DNA of 64,000 nucleotides from Saccharomycopsis fibuligera x Saccharomycopsis cf. fibuligera (GCA_001936135.1 CP012820.1:124001-188000), one strand, 5' to 3'. Positions 1-13,722 are shown, counted from the stretch's first letter. Notes: a model not told the origin generated them from the letters alone. Numbers and translations: made by a program.

Positions 1-1956
1 TTTTTTTTTTTTTTTTTTTTGTTCTTACTTTTCCTCTTAATTGCTGATTGCGGTTGCGCTCGCTTCGCACACCCTTCCTGTTTGAGTCAATCCGAGAATA
101 ATAAAGCAAGGCTATTAGTTGCTTTGTTGCAGAAAACTTTGTCGTTTTTTGATTTTGGTTTTTGGTTTTTGGTTTTTAATTTTTTCACTTACGAGCATTT
201 GAAATAATCTACTCGGTAATTTTATTTATGGTTCTCCTGTTTCATCCTTAGCTCTGGCCTGGCATTTTGGAGAAGGAATACACGTACAGAAGATTGGCAG
301 TAAATCGTGTTTCTTGTATTTGGTATGCTGAGCGGAATTTAAAAAGTCCTACAAACCAGCGCTTGCGCTTTGCGCTTTGCTGGTACTGTGCTTATGGAAG
401 CTAACTTGTCACGACTCTTTCAGCTCAAGTGTCGGAAATGTGTGTACACACCAGCGCCTCCCATGGATGGATGCATCCATGATAGAAAAGTTGGAATTAT
501 TCCCTCTTAAGAGACTGAACACTGGCAGATTGTACAATTCTTTTCTTTTCTGGCTGCTTTTTACTCGATGCGGTGAAATAATTATCATGGGCAGTTCCAT
601 CATCCTTGTGTATAGCTGAATTTGCACATCATCGTCACGATTGTAGCCATGGTAACTTTTTATTTTTTGGGAATGCTCAACCACGATTCGGCCTCAAATA
701 CGGATAATTGTAGATCATGTTTCGATGTGTCTAACTGAGACGAAATTGATCAGCTAAAAGCGAAGCTCTGAAAAGATGTCCCATTCCGTGGCTCTGCGGG
801 TGGTTGACAGATAAGAAACTATAGTTTGTCAATTAGCACCGTTCCAACAGTGCACACCTTTCAGGTTTGTTTATGTTTTGTTTATGCTTTTTCCCCGTGA
901 CACCGCACGTCAATATGCATGATCTTACTACCTCATCGCATCGTTCTTTTGCAGCATTGGATTGTTAGTGGGATATATACAGCATATGCTGTCTAGCTTC
1001 CATGCGTCGCTGCTGCCGCTTAATTTATTTGCATTTTCAATAATATTCTGTAGCCAGATGGCCAGCGCGGACGGCCAAGTGCAATCTGACTGCTATTTTC
1101 ATTCATGAAATTTCCTTACCGGCAGTAGGCGATCAGCATCGAACAGAACTGGAACACTGAAACATGACTTATCACCGACGGTGTTGTTGGCTTCATCAAC
1201 CCGTTCAGGCTCGTGCTTCCCGCGTAAAAAAGCAAAACTCTATAATTCTCCAGTATCCTCTCAAGTATTTAGATTTTATTTTCCTCCACAATTTTTTCTG
1301 AAAAAAGGTTACTGGGGAAATTTTATAAATAAGCGCTTGCTTTTTGCTAGCAAACCCGCAACGCTTTTAACAAAAAACTCTTGTTTGTCGTTTGCCATGG
1401 CAGCTACAGCTATTGCTATCAGTACCTAGCCAACTGGTAAGCAAAACAGAGGTGTACCTTTGTTTGTTGTGTATCCCCCATGTCACACCGTGACTATGGG
1501 CACTACATGAGTCACTCCACACTACCGCAGGACATGCTGAGGACAAGCTGAAACTGATGCAGACATCAACGACAGTGGGGACACGTATCTGTGCGGAAGC
1601 CTTTGACTAGCAGCTGACGCTGAGCGGCGCTATGGGAAGTTGCGGAAAAACAGTGGGTTTGAATGTAGTCATGCCCAAAATCACGGTTTTTGTGTACCTT
1701 GCGCACCTTTACAATTGTTGAAAAGAGAGACAGAACCAAAAACGGAAATGACACAATCATATTCTGACGCTGTAGCCATCTGCCAGCAACGACCACATCA
1801 GCTCGTATTCTTATCTGTAGGTGCTAACGCTTCTATATTCTCTATAAATGCACACTAAGTGCCTGTGGTGAGACATAAACATCTCTGCTTTGTGTTTTTT
1901 AGTGATACTCGGTGATACTTTTGTTACTGGTTGTCTGTCTAATCTCTTTGTTGGCA

Positions 1957-1990
1957 TTTTTGTTTGTTTGTTTGTTTGTTTGTTTGTTTG
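1957..1990. repeat. (TTTG)n microsatellite
   Basis: About eight tandem copies of a GTTT/TTTG unit in the gene-free left region. No gene overlaps it. Confidence 0.9.
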
Positions 1991-4297
1991 TGTCTTTGGA
2001 CGTTCGCTGCAAGTGTAACATGCTGTCTCACTTTGTGTGATCTCCTGTACAAGGTACGTCATCGTCATCATCTACTTTTTCCTCCGTCTGCAGCGCACTT
2101 GACTTAATTTGACGCTTACGATGATATTTTTAAAACAAACATTTTGTCTCTCTCATAGTTATGTGTCTTGGCCAGCATTATGTGATTACTGACCATTTAA
2201 AGAACAAAACTGTCCTTGTTTTATGGCCGATATTCGGGGGCTTCATGGTCACTGGTTTTTTTTGTTGTTTTTGGCAAGCTCAAGGGGCACTAATTTGTGA
2301 GACCCACGATCGGAGCAACCTAGAACAGACGCGTCCATTATCTCAGTAATTGCTGATTGTTTTTCTTCAACAAAAGCTAGCCAATACATTAATTAATCTA
2401 TATGAGGATATGACGCGTCTATTTCTTTTTTCTTTTTTCTTGTTTTATTTTACTTTATTTTTTTATTTTATTTTCGGATGGTATGAGACAGTAAAAACAC
2501 TCCCTACTTGTTACCTCTACTACCTGTAATAGCAACTAAGTAGGTCAATGCGGTCAGTATGTGAAGCCCATTTGTAACATGGAAACCGCCGTATTTTTTG
2601 GCGTGACAACTTGAGCTATCTGCGACAGTTTGCGTTTCAGTGTGGTTTTGTGCACACTCCGACGACAAGTTGGCATGCATGCCACTCACGATTACGTTTC
2701 AAAATACTCACCATGAGTCGGCGCTAAGCAGTCACTAACGGCGTAACCCGAACATGGCGGGGTTGACATGACTGATGCTCTTACACCAAGAACTTGCCAC
2801 AAATGGCAAAAAAAAAAAAAAAAATAGAATTTCGAAGAAGCCTTACAGAAGCAGAGAGACACCAAGGCCGCTCGAGTAATTTTGCCAGTGGTGCATCACT
2901 AGATATAACAACATTCGCTAAACATTTGCTTGGCGGAAGTTTCAGTGTAAAGGGGATATCAAGTTCAAGCCAATCAAACGTAAAGACGTCAAAGTTTGTC
3001 GGTTACTCCGGCCATGCAGCGAAACTATTTAGCGCTGCCATTCAGCGGGGGTTTCACTTGAATAAGTTTCCTCTATGCGATAACAATAGAACCATACTGC
3101 ATATGCTATATAGATGAGTTTATAAGATTCTATTTTCTGCCATTTATATACAGTTTATAAATCAGCTTCGTGTGTGTAAAAAGACCAAAATTCCGACTTA
3201 ACATTAACTGCCCAAACGCCAGGCAACAGTTCTGATGCTGCGTAGCCCCGGGCTGAACTTTTTTCCCAAATGAATGTTTGACCTATTCGTCGGCTAATCA
3301 AACCATAGTTCTGTAGGTTCTAATTGAATTTGACGGTGCACATAATGTCAAAGCCAATTGAAGTAAACAACAAAAGCTTAGTCCCTAGCCTGCTGCTACT
3401 AGCGTCAAATTGTATTGCACTGCGGCTCTTTATTATTAATAAATTCAGAATAGGACCTTCGGGGAAAAAGAAAAAAAAATAAAATCATCGCATCTCGGTT
3501 CTTTGACCACATTGATCTCGCTTTGCCTCGGGCAGTGTCGTCCTCGTCTTCAGATTATAAGAGCGTCTCCAAAATTTGAACTGATAAAGTCTGCTCTTAC
3601 CCCTTTTAGCCTGAGGTGGTCAGCCGATATACTAACCTCGACCAAGATACGGTAGCTTGGATATGCTTTTGTAGGGCTTATTTTCTGCGATACTTTCTGT
3701 TGTTTACAGTTTACATACTCGCTCATGTAGTTTGATCACTGCGCTGTCCCTCTCTACTTGGTGGCATGACACCATGTTTTTGGCTTTTATGAGGCTGACT
3801 AAAATACATTATGCTTTGAGAAAAAAAGGGTCAAACTAACAAATTAAGGAAGTTTCTAGACTACTACGAATTGTATTTTCACTATGATATGTAAGTACAA
3901 GTAACAAGCATACAACTTACTAGTAAACGTCCGATCGTCGACGATGCATAATAACCTATCGATGCTTGTCATCAATAGAATAATGTCAAAGAAGCCGTTT
4001 TGGCCATGGTTTTGATGCAGCAGGAATTTTGCGTTTCAGGTACACTTATTCTAGACCAGTAAATAACAAACTTTATATAATCCAATTGTTGTCTTTTTGA
4101 CATGCAAAAGACTCAGCGAAATCGATTATTTTTTGTTATTTATACTTCATATGCTGAAAACTTTAACGAGAATAGGCTTTCTGTTTCATTTCATTTGTTT
4201 TAGAAGTCACTTAGCGGTTCTCTTCCGCTACGCTTATATTGCCAGAGCCATAAAATCACTATGATACTTTGTCCTTACATGGGTGAAAGAAATGCCT

Positions 4298-4299
<2 letters not shown>

Positions 4300-4347
<48 letters not shown>
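4300..4347. repeat. Poly-T tract, 48 bases
   Basis: An uninterrupted T run about 670 bp beyond the 3' end of PAM16. It is one of several 30-48 base homopolymers between 4 and 16 kb (also 7720-7757, 8815-8852, 12190-12223 and 15828-15873). Confidence 0.95.
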
Positions 4348-5017
4348 CGACTTTTGCAACTTCCGTTGCCATTGTCACAATTAGCTATTGTCTGTTGACA
4401 GCACCTTGTGTTAATACTAGCGCCATACAATCGTAACAACTCGAATTAAGGACAGAAACAATCTCAGAAGTAAGTGAAATAATAATCATTCAGCAGCTTT
4501 CTCCCGTTCAAAATAAACAGGCGCTTTTACAAATAACAACCAAGTGATGAGATAGTACATTTCTAGCAAATGTCAAATTTTTCAAAAATGATGCAATATA
4601 TACAGGAGGCACTATAGTTCGAGAGGTCGCTCATAAAACCGCAAGTGAAATAAAAGAAAGGAAATACAAAGAATAAAAGAAAGTAACGCAAATGAGCAAA
4701 AATAAAAGCAGATTAATATGAGTGACAAGATAAACCAGCAGAGACAAAATTATGAACAATTGCACATCGGAAAGCAAGAGTCACGCTTGCTGAAGTATGC
4801 TGGAAAACTAATTTGATAACTCGAAATAGAAACCTTAGCATAATCAACCGATTTTTGATGTCCCTTTATTGAATAAATAGATAGTCTAAATCCCTTAGAA
4901 TTCTCCTTCTAACTACCAAAATTCGAACATGAAAGGTACTCTCCTTAACTGACATGCTCAAAGCTTCATAGTTTTTCTGTTTTTTCCTTTTCATCAAAAA
5001 ACACAAATCATTCAATA

Positions 5018-5570
5018 TCACTGACTCGCCTGACTTTTTTGCTGCAGCTGCTCTTTAAGCAATTCCTGCCTGTATTTGATCTCACTAGCTAACCTTTCCT
5101 TAGCATAATACACTTTTGATTGAATATAAAAACTTCCACCTTTTTCTTTTGAATTGATATTGAATAGATAATTGTATCTTTCCATTATTTTATCCATGCT
5201 AAGATCACCTTTTTTAGCATCAACATCCAAAATCTTGCATGCTTCGTCTAATTGGATCCCACCATTAGCAGCAGCAGCAGCAGCTTTGGCCGAAGCACTA
5301 GCCTGCTGCCTGGCACCAGCACTAGCGGCTTGTTTATATGCTTGAGCGAATGCAGTACCAAACACTTTGGCGCCTGTAAATAGTACTCTAACAAGTATTC
5401 TATGAGCCTGTTTTAATAGGTTAGTATATTGTTGTATTAAATAAACCATATAATCATTATCACTAGAAAACCATAGAAGGGTGAAGAAGGATAAATGCCC
5501 ATGGCAAAGACAATCATAACTTATCAAAAGCCTAGAACCGCATCTTTGTGCTTATGGAGAAACGTACCAT
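5018..5570 (-). CDS. PAM16: Pam16/Tim16, J-like subunit of the mitochondrial import motor
   Basis: Pam16 is the J-like partner of Pam18 in the presequence-translocase motor at the matrix face of the inner mitochondrial membrane; it restrains Pam18 stimulation of mtHsp70. The coding sequence is complement(5018..5407 joined to 5568..5570), giving 130 residues. Exon 1 is only the ATG. Translation then resumes with AHRILVRVLFTG, matching the start of fungal Pam16, followed by the Ala-rich FAQAYKQAAS segment. The C-terminal J-like domain has LDEACKILDV, GDLSMDKIMERYNYLF and a GGSFYIQSKVY block, and lacks the HPD motif of true J proteins, as expected for Pam16. Without splicing there is no upstream in-frame ATG, and the intron reads as an unrelated extension. 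The identification is strong. The gene stands alone between two gene-free stretches. Confidence 0.95.
5408..5567 (-). other. PAM16 intron (160 nt) after the start codon
   Basis: On the minus strand the donor GTACGT follows the ATG directly. A TACTAAC branch point lies at 5420-5426 and the acceptor CAG at 5408-5410. Splicing joins ATG to the GCT CAT AGA codons of the conserved N terminus. Confidence 0.93.
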
Positions 5571-7718
5571 TTTTACTGATAAGCAGTATTTTGTATTTGC
5601 GGAAGGTAAAGTACTAATGTTGAATATATCAAAGCTATTATATCATCGCACCAGTTACAGTTTTTTTTCTTTTTACACTATGTTCAATTTTTTTTAGCCT
5701 TCGACATGAGAAAAGAAAAGAAGATCAATAGAACAGAAATATAAAAAGCGGGTAATAAGTTAGTTCACGTCATTAATCATGTGACTTTTATTGGAGTTCA
5801 GGCCTAAATTGGCTAACTGTCTTTGGCGCGCATACATGCGGACAATAACATTAATGAAAAGACGGAAAATACAATTTTTGTGTAAAAAAGGGACAGGACA
5901 AGCTTGTTGAGGAACAGACGTATTGTTTTTTCTACTTTTTTTTTGTTTTTTTTGTTTTTTTGTAAAATTACAGTTCACCAACTAAGGGAAAAGTTGCAAT
6001 TGTTTTGGGGAACGGAAAGTTGAGCCAATTGTATAGTAATTAATATACATTCTGCTCAAGGCTCTACATTAATTAGCCCATACTGCCTATACTGCAAGCA
6101 AGAGCAGCAAATTAATTTGCTGATTAAACGGCACTGGAAAAAATTTTTTTTTATTTTTTTTATTCAAAAACTTTCCTCCAAAATTTCTCAAACTAATTAA
6201 ATTCAAAGAAAGAGTTTTTAATTGCTTATTTTAAGTGTGTGAATAAAAACAAAAAACCGAAAAGCTTTCCAACTGTTGAATTAATTAAGCGGACGCAAAT
6301 AGAATTTGTGTATACACAAAATATTGAAAAGCCAACTTCGTATTTGGAACCGTATCTGAATGAAAATTCAAAAATTAGAGCAGAATGCGACGTTTGAGCA
6401 CTTCATTTTAAACAAAATACACCAAAAATGGAGAACAACAGTTCAAGCTTGTAAAAACTGCTCAAAAGTATGCTTGAAAATTTAGGGTTCACCGTGAGGC
6501 AGCTAAATTTATAACCGTATAATATTTGCCGTTGCGCAAATATTCACGATGCAGCATGTTCACTAAATTACCACAACAATAATCAATTTATTCTAAAACA
6601 TTATAATTAGTAAATTGCTTTCATACAGGTCAATTAAAACATAACAGCTCAAACTGATGTTATGCTCACTCACACCTGAAAACACGACAGCTGCAAATAT
6701 TGGATGGGAAAGTATTAGCGTTTTCAGTAATCATATATGCACTAACATGTATACACGTTCATACGTCATTTACCGCTTAAATTTCAATACAGATTCTTTG
6801 TAACCAATATTGGCCATAGAAAAGCTATTATGTCATGCTATGTCATGTATGCATGCATTAAAAAATAATATTGCAACAACTAAAGAGGAAATTAAAAAAG
6901 ATCATTTATAGTTTTATCAGTCGACGGTTTGTTTATCATGATAATAATCCCTTGGGCTTACTACAATAATTGTGCTTCCTGTTACCCTGTGGCTTGCACT
7001 CAAATTATATTAATGATAATCTATACAATATTGCGCTTTTGTTGAATGCCCTAGGGTCGTTCTAACGCTGTTTTATAGAATGCTATGTATGTATTGAAAT
7101 TGTTAGAACACTCAAAAACTAAAGGAAACATCTCAGTAATAAATCAGCATTAGAAAGTCACTTCTTAATATTAGCTCTGTTGGCAAGTTGGTGGTAACAT
7201 GGCACTTTCTTGAGCTACCCTGGATTACCATATGTTGTACTGGGTTCGAAGATATTACATATATAATTTTTAAATAATATTAATGCAATATGAAGTATTG
7301 CAGCAGTATTAAGACATTGAGAGCTTCATGGAATATATGTCTTCCAAGAGGACCCTCACCACGTTTCTCTTCAAGCCCACATAAAAAAGTATTTCGTACC
7401 TTTTTTTTCTTGTTCTATTTTCTTTTCTTTTTTTTTTTTTTTTTTTTTAACAAGGATTAATCTCTCCTCAATACTTGCCAACCCCAAAAAGCACCGTGTT
7501 TGCTTAATCAAGAATAGAAAAAGGTATGGAACCCTAAGCTTTTCAGCTAACGGTTTTAGTCCCCTAATATTGGAGACGTTCATCTTGGCGGATCATGTAC
7601 AGAACTAGAAAAAAAAGTTTTTATTTTCCCTCTCAAATATGTCTACAAGTAGTAGCTCAAATTTTAGAAACAATCAAGCAAACTACTACAAGTGAAATCA
7701 AAATTGACAACTTGTAAT

Positions 7719-7759
<41 letters not shown>

Positions 7760-8813
7760 ATATTCAGTTAGCATTAGCACCAGCTAGTTTCCTAAAGGCG
7801 GAAACAAATTTTTTGAAGACCCACTTTTTCCCAAAATAGAGTCAATGGGCGTCAGTATACAAGTTTTGACAAACTGTAAATAAAACATTATGTTAGAGAC
7901 GCATAAAACTTGTACATTTCAAGCAAAAGGAATAGCTTTTTCTGTTAGCCGTTGAGTTTGAAACAAGATCTGTAAAAGATCCTCAAAGCGATAAACTGTA
8001 CAACAAAGAAAACTTAACAACATTCATATTTCAATTTTCCAAACAAATCTGCTCCAATATGGTGGCTTGCTCATATTGTGACTTTTTTCTGTATTCCTTT
8101 TGGCGGCTGTTATTTTTTCAAAAGATCTTTTCAGCAGCTCATGCAAAAAACGTGCGTTATGCGTAGTGGCGCATTTAGTTGTGCCAATATGCATAAACTT
8201 TAGGACATGAGAGAAAGTGAGCTGGCCTGTGCTGGTCAATGATGTGTGAAACTATATGAAACTAACCTATTGTGGCAATACCTAACTGCTACTCCACTCA
8301 GTTTTCAATAATATAGAATTCGTAATTGTTATGCCGCTAGCAGAGATGCAGCAAAATACACTTTTTAATGCAAGCCATATAAATAAATGTACACAAAACC
8401 AATTAGGGTTATGCTATTAGACTTTTGTATATGAACGACCACCGTTTTAGGAAAATGTAATAATAAGATCACTTATCAATTACATCGCACATCTCTTACG
8501 TCGATTTACCCATAGATCTATAGATTCCGTAACAGAAGGTTAGAAGTACGCCTGCTTTTGAAAAGGTTAAGATATTTTTTTTTAGTAATTGGAATATAGT
8601 CATTTATTGAACATTTGCGCAGTGGAAAGGCTGAAGATGAAAATTGTCGCAGTTTTCGACATGGAAAAAAAGCAAAAAATAAGAAAAGTAGCAGTTAAAG
8701 AAGAAATTATTATTATTTAAAAACAGGGGAAAAACGGTAAAAAATAATAATAATAATAATAAAAAAAACAAACAAACAAAAGCAGAAAAGTCTGTATTGC
8801 TTTCACTATTGTG

Positions 8814-8865
<52 letters not shown>

Positions 8866-9064
8866 TTTTGTCGTTGTAACTTCTATACATTGTCTAAACG
8901 CCCCTTAAAGACGTATAATCTAGGAAAATATTGTTAATTGGGAACCTTACCATAGTTTGAGATCAGCTAGTGCACATTATATTATATAGCCTTATGGCAT
9001 CGCTGAATGAAAAAAGGGCTTTGACTTTCGATTCATTAACCATCATTTATCCCTAGGTGCCTCA
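5571..9064. other. AT-rich gene-free stretch
   Basis: This 3.5 kb block between the PAM16 start and the end of the zinc-cluster gene has no plausible coding region. It holds several long homopolymers: mixed T/A runs near 5936-5962, T-rich 7421-7448, T38 at 7720-7757, and T38 running into (GT)n at 8815-8866. An AATAAT-type repeat lies near 8742-8764. The part next to PAM16 must carry its promoter and the part next to 9065 a terminator for the minus-strand gene. I could not identify specific sites. Confidence 0.6.
8815..8866. repeat. Poly-T tract running into (GT)n
   Basis: A 38-base T run followed directly by about seven GT units. It lies about 200 bp past the 3' end of the minus-strand zinc-cluster gene. 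Confidence 0.9.
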
Positions 9065-12000
9065 TTACTCCAAAATTGGCAAAAATTGTCCAACGATAAG
9101 CATAGGTATATCAAACATATCCCTCTTTATTGTTAATATGCTGGAAGCAGCGATATACTTTTGCAGCTGTTCATGCTCCTCATCTATTTCTTGGGAGTAT
9201 GGCTTCTGGAAACTGCTTTCAAATGCATGAAAGTTTTCCATGCTATTAATCTTTGAGGCTCCTAAACTGGTATTAGTGTTGCTATTCGCGCTACTACCAT
9301 CTCTCCCGGCGGCAGTAGCAGCGGAAACAGTAGAATTTATAGTTGAAGCGTTACTTCCCTTGTAGTTTTGGTTTATGAATTTGCAATTGAATCGAATCAT
9401 GCCTCCGTTAATGATACCACTACCGTTATTAATACGGTCATCACTGAGCTCATTCTCCAAATCATCTACTTCTTCTGGCCGAAACCGGTTTTTTAGTTTG
9501 TGGAACCTGTTGTGTACATTATGATAGTTAGTAAGCTCATCATTACGAAGTACCACGCTGTTAAATAATTTGAAATAGTTCAAAATACTCATGTCGTCAA
9601 TAATCTCGCATAAAAACCGGCGTTTACTGAGGAATTTTGCCTTATTTTTGATACCAATAAGCACGCAAAGTTCATCACTGATGAATACAATTTCAGTAGA
9701 ACGACGCCAAATAATTGCTGGAGTGGAGGTAAAGTTTGTCATCATATTTTCAAAATTTAGTAACTGACGATGGAATATAAGCTCCGTAAGTAAATTATCA
9801 CTGAAGTTGGTCAAATTAGTCAAGTCAGTTTGAATAAGGGCAGACTGAATGCGGAAATAATTATGAATAACCCAAATTTTTTCCAATATTTTGAAAAAAA
9901 GCTTGCGTTTGCTGTTGCAGGTTCTCTCAGTTTCCTCTGCACTCTCATTACCATTACCGTTGCCAAAGTTATTGTCAGTGGGACCAGTAATTTGGATATA
10001 GAGCCGGTCATAAAAATACTTGATTAATTCTTGATATGATTTCATGTAGCTGAAGCTGAGAATGCTAATGATATATTTGAGATCGTTGTATGGATTTTTA
10101 TGCTCGAAAGTGTTGTCATGTAAAGCATCATTGTCTTTTTCATCATGGTCAAATAAGCGGTTTAAATCGAATACTGGAAATTTGGAGTATAGATCACCAA
10201 TTTCCTGAAACACTTTTTTTCTAATCCATAACGGTGACCTATAAGTGTTGTTTCTTTTAAAACCGTTAACATACTCCTGAGTGGTCAATTTACGTCTTGG
10301 TGCTGAATGGGTATAATGTTGATAGGGTTTTGTATGCATGTAGTCCGCCGAGTGCGGAGCATTAGTGTAAGAAGGTGTCAAAAAGTAAGGTTGCTGTTGA
10401 TGAATATGATGCTGCTGCAGATTATGATGATGATGTTGTTGTTGCTCAGTGCTTATATGGGCATTGCAAGACGAAGTACGAGAGTTATTTGGGATAGTTT
10501 CAAATGGCAGAATTCCGCGTTGCCCATTATTTGCAGTTTGGTTATTTTGCTGATTACTAGCTACCATTGAACCATTACTAGAATGAGAGCCATGCGACTC
10601 ATGATTATGCATTGAAGTATCAGTTGCATGAGGATTTATATTGGTATCATCATTTGGGGTACCACTATATAAACTAAAGTCATTTAGTTCTCGGTTGTCA
10701 TCAACGTCTTGACCTAACTTGATGAATGGTCTGAATATCATTTGATTATTTAAACCATCGTAAAACAAGTTATTGAACTCTAAATCTTGTCCATTACCAC
10801 CAGTACCACTATTACTACCATTAATATTGTTTGTAAAATCTGGATCAAAAAAGTCAAAACTGGCAGCATCAAGATTATTGATAATCCCTCCATTGCTGGA
10901 ATTTGAGTCATCTTCCGTTTTGTTGTTGCTGGCAATGCTATGGGCATCGTGGTTGCTCAAATGAGTATCAGTGCCAGTTGTGCTAAATTGAGAGTTGGTC
11001 TTGTCTATGCCGACAGATTGTAGAGACAAACTTGCCTCAGTGGGAGGATGATTATGATGTTGACGTTGCAACTGTTGATGTTGTCTTTGATGCGAATGCT
11101 GCGTTTGTTGCTGTTGTTGATCGGAGGATACATGTGAGTCAAGAATATTATGATGATTAGCATTATGCATGTTGATGTTAGCGTTGTTTAAATCTGTGAT
11201 ATTAATATTTGAATCCATTAGATTGGGCTTGTCCAAGTCAGAAGAAAGCAAATTAGTTACTGATAATCTTGAAGTGATGTCTCCAGATGGTGGTGATAGG
11301 AAAAATGTATTTTCTGAATCCGGTGGAAAATCTTCGGGGTTACTCATAGCATGCCTATGAAGAAATGACACATTTATCCCTGGTTCAGGCATAGATGTAG
11401 AAAAGTTGGTAGCATTTCCATGTTGCAGATTAAAACTTACCGGTATTGCTTCATTATGCTGTGTTTGTTGATGTTGCAGTAGTTGGCGTTGTTGTATCTG
11501 CTGATTATGAGGAGGAAGAGAATATCCTTGTGGAGGAATTGGAACAGAATGAGTTTGACCAGAACTTTTAACCACCAGAGGATATTCTTGAGCACTGACG
11601 ATCTGATCTGGATAAGTCAAAGTTGGTGATTCTGGTGATACATTGGGTTTGTCATAATTGTTACTACTATTGGAATCCAAACGATGCTTGACATCTGTTT
11701 GACTTAACTTACTAGAATTACCATTAAAATGTTCTGTGATTGATATCGGAGGAGGTAGTGGTGGCGGTGAAGTTGAGGATGCTGGCATTGGGGGAACTAA
11801 ACCTGTTTCTTTCGTTTCCGCACTTCTACTACTGTGTTCGTGGGCATTAATTTTCTGTTCCACTGTTCTTCGCTTCAATTTCGTTGGTTTTGGTGTATCA
11901 TTTTTGGCATTATTTGGTCTTTTAAGAGGTTTGGAAACTCTTGATTTTGCCTTTGATCTTTTGCGTTGCACATCCTGACATGAATCAGCGACATTACGCT

Positions 12001-12121
12001 TGACGCAATTTTTGCAAGGTCTGGTAACATCGCATTGAAGATGTTTACTATGACAAAACACACAAGCCCTAGAGATGGGTTTCCGCTGTAATTTGACGTG
12101 ATCTGGAAGTTTTTTAGTCAT
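9065..12121 (-). CDS. Zn2Cys6 transcription factor, Ert1/Rds2/AcuK family
   Basis: A single-exon 1018-residue regulator. The binuclear zinc cluster lies at the N terminus: Cys20, 23, 30, 36, 39 and 48 (CX2CX6CX5CX2CX8C), with the [14 protein letters not shown] context typical of the family that controls gluconeogenesis and non-fermentable carbon use (S. cerevisiae Ert1 and Rds2, Aspergillus AcuK/AcuM, Candida Cwt1). A basic stretch follows. Then come about 500 residues rich in Gln, His, Asn and Ser. A conserved C-terminal half has a PAS-like segment (roughly residues 795-880, around [17 protein letters not shown]) and ends with [17 protein letters not shown], a typical family tail. The protein is much longer than Ert1 or Rds2 because of the low-complexity middle. 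The exact ortholog is not resolved, so no symbol is given. The start is the ATG just ahead of the zinc cluster. Confidence 0.87.
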   Translation of the reverse strand: MTKKLPDHVKLQRKPISRACVFCHSKHLQCDVTRPCKNCVKRNVADSCQDVQRKRSKAKSRVSKPLKRPNNAKNDTPKPTKLKRRTVEQKINAHEHSSRSAETKETGLVPPMPASSTSPPPLPPPISITEHFNGNSSKLSQTDVKHRLDSNSSNNYDKPNVSPESPTLTYPDQIVSAQEYPLVVKSSGQTHSVPIPPQGYSLPPHNQQIQQRQLLQHQQTQHNEAIPVSFNLQHGNATNFSTSMPEPGINVSFLHRHAMSNPEDFPPDSENTFFLSPPSGDITSRLSVTNLLSSDLDKPNLMDSNINITDLNNANINMHNANHHNILDSHVSSDQQQQQTQHSHQRQHQQLQRQHHNHPPTEASLSLQSVGIDKTNSQFSTTGTDTHLSNHDAHSIASNNKTEDDSNSSNGGIINNLDAASFDFFDPDFTNNINGSNSGTGGNGQDLEFNNLFYDGLNNQMIFRPFIKLGQDVDDNRELNDFSLYSGTPNDDTNINPHATDTSMHNHESHGSHSSNGSMVASNQQNNQTANNGQRGILPFETIPNNSRTSSCNAHISTEQQQHHHHNLQQHHIHQQQPYFLTPSYTNAPHSADYMHTKPYQHYTHSAPRRKLTTQEYVNGFKRNNTYRSPLWIRKKVFQEIGDLYSKFPVFDLNRLFDHDEKDNDALHDNTFEHKNPYNDLKYIISILSFSYMKSYQELIKYFYDRLYIQITGPTDNNFGNGNGNESAEETERTCNSKRKLFFKILEKIWVIHNYFRIQSALIQTDLTNLTNFSDNLLTELIFHRQLLNFENMMTNFTSTPAIIWRRSTEIVFISDELCVLIGIKNKAKFLSKRRFLCEIIDDMSILNYFKLFNSVVLRNDELTNYHNVHNRFHKLKNRFRPEEVDDLENELSDDRINNGSGIINGGMIRFNCKFINQNYKGSNASTINSTVSAATAAGRDGSSANSNTNTSLGASKINSMENFHAFESSFQKPYSQEIDEEHEQLQKYIAASSILTIKRDMFDIPMLIVGQFLPILE

Positions 12122-12186
12122 TTGTAATGCTGTTTTTTTGTGAGCGTAACCGTTTAGCGCCGACGAGGCATTGATGGACGAGATAT

Positions 12187-12229
<43 letters not shown>

Positions 12230-13722
12230 AGCTAAATTAAAAGTAGCAGAAGTTAAGTGAATGAGTTATTGTGACTGATTTGCCAGTGGAGATGGGCTGG
12301 CAGATGCTAAGGTTATGAGATGAATAGTAAGCGCTGTAGCGTAGAAAGAGCATAAAGATCAATGTGTATAAATACAGCACTAATATCCACTGATTGAAGG
12401 CTCTTTAGTATTGGTCAGCGTCCATCGCCAGCGCTTTGCATCACACACAGCAGACAAAGTAAACAGAATAAAACCGCAACCCATAGCAAGAGAAAAGAAA
12501 AATGGCGCATCGTCTGGCGCAAAATCCGGGGCATCAAAAGCTGGAGTGCAGCTGCCTACTGGCACGTGAGACAAGCCTAATCTAATTTTATCTGCTTTTC
12601 TCGTACTTTATTTCTTTCTTTCTCTTATATATTGCTTAGAAGCACTTTTTCCTTCTCTAAGAATTTCTTTCAGAGTACCACTATGGTGGTACAAATTTTT
12701 CTATATTACCCTGCTAACCAGCATTTTAACATCCAATCAGAAAGCAGAGTTTATAAATTCAAAGGGGCACGCAATATGTATTAGCCACGAACTAAGCCGC
12801 AGTGGCTGGTGTCTATTCAGGGGCATGTTAGGAAATAGACGTAGATGTTGAGCAGCATCTTTGTCGAAGTAGGGAAAAAAGAGGCAGATTTTGAAGTTTA
12901 AAAGAATAAAGAAATTGATAAATTTTTAATTTTTCTGATAGTGATATGGCCATTAAAAGAAAAACCTAGTACGATTATTGTGTCACTGGTAATTATACTA
13001 GCAGCATACTTCTACCAATTATTTAGGTGAACCTGAGTGGTAAACTTGAAATTTTCTATAACTTGAGTCAACTGTGTGTAAGGTAAAAATTTCAAATGTT
13101 TCACAGATTACAGATCATATTTTGCGTCGATAAATAAAAGACCGAGACTTTACAAAGTATTAATCTACTAAAATTTTTCACTCTGCTGCAAAGTTTGATT
13201 AAAAGCATGATACTTGCAATCAGTTTAGCCTTCCAAATTGAAAGATTAATATAGATTAACTTAGTAATATACACTTTTCTCTTTGTAATTTTGTTATTTG
13301 GAAAACTATGTATATATAGTGCGAAAGCGATATTGCAAGAGTAAAACAAAGAAGAGAAAAGAAAGATAAATAAAAAATAAAGAACACGCTAACAAAAAAT
13401 AAACAAACCATGTTAGCAGATTTGTGATACAAAGCAAGTTTAAACATATAACAGACACAGTAAAAAAAAAAAAGTGTATATATATGTATGTATAAAATAA
13501 GTAAGAAGAAAATAAACCAGCACCACCCAACTTAGTAAATGAGAAAAAAGATATCATTAATTTAATGGAAACAAAAGAAAGAAATGAAAAATAAAAGAGA
13601 GCCTAAAACAAGCAAAAATAGAAGAAAAAAATACGAACAAAAAAAAAAAATCTAAAATTGGTTTTAAAAAAATAGAAAAACAATGTGGTTAGCTCCAAAA
13701 TGAAAGGAAAAGCCTAAAAAAA
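12122..13722. other. Intergenic region upstream of the zinc-cluster gene
   Basis: This 1.6 kb region separates two minus-strand genes, so it contains the promoter of the zinc-cluster gene and the 3' end of the Asn-rich gene. A 34-base A run lies at 12190-12223, about 70 bp ahead of the ATG and so probably in the promoter or 5' leader. The part near 13450-13720 is A-rich, as expected for a 3' end. No convincing reading frame was seen. Confidence 0.6.
12190..12223. repeat. Poly-A tract, 34 bases (poly-dT on the coding strand)
   Basis: An uninterrupted run about 70 bp upstream of the zinc-cluster ATG. Long poly(dA:dT) runs in yeast promoters usually exclude nucleosomes; that role here is inferred. 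Confidence 0.9.

Larger units (their letters stand above)
1..5017. other. Gene-free stretch, left end of window
   Basis: No reading frame here looks like a known or conserved protein; all are about 100 codons or shorter and lack family motifs. The base composition looks less AT-rich than the next gene-free block (5.6-9 kb). It holds a (TTTG)n tract near 1957-1990, repeated GTTTTTG blocks near 148-180 and a 48-base T run at 4300-4347. It may be an unusually long regulatory region for a gene beyond the left edge, but that is inference. I saw no tRNA-type internal promoter boxes. Confidence 0.6.

Noticed and set aside
2803-3117. ATG frame of 104 codons (starting MAKKKKK) in the gene-free left region
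   Set aside because: No recognised motif, begins within a poly-A run, and isolated. Length is near what chance allows in 5 kb; kept as a low-priority candidate only.
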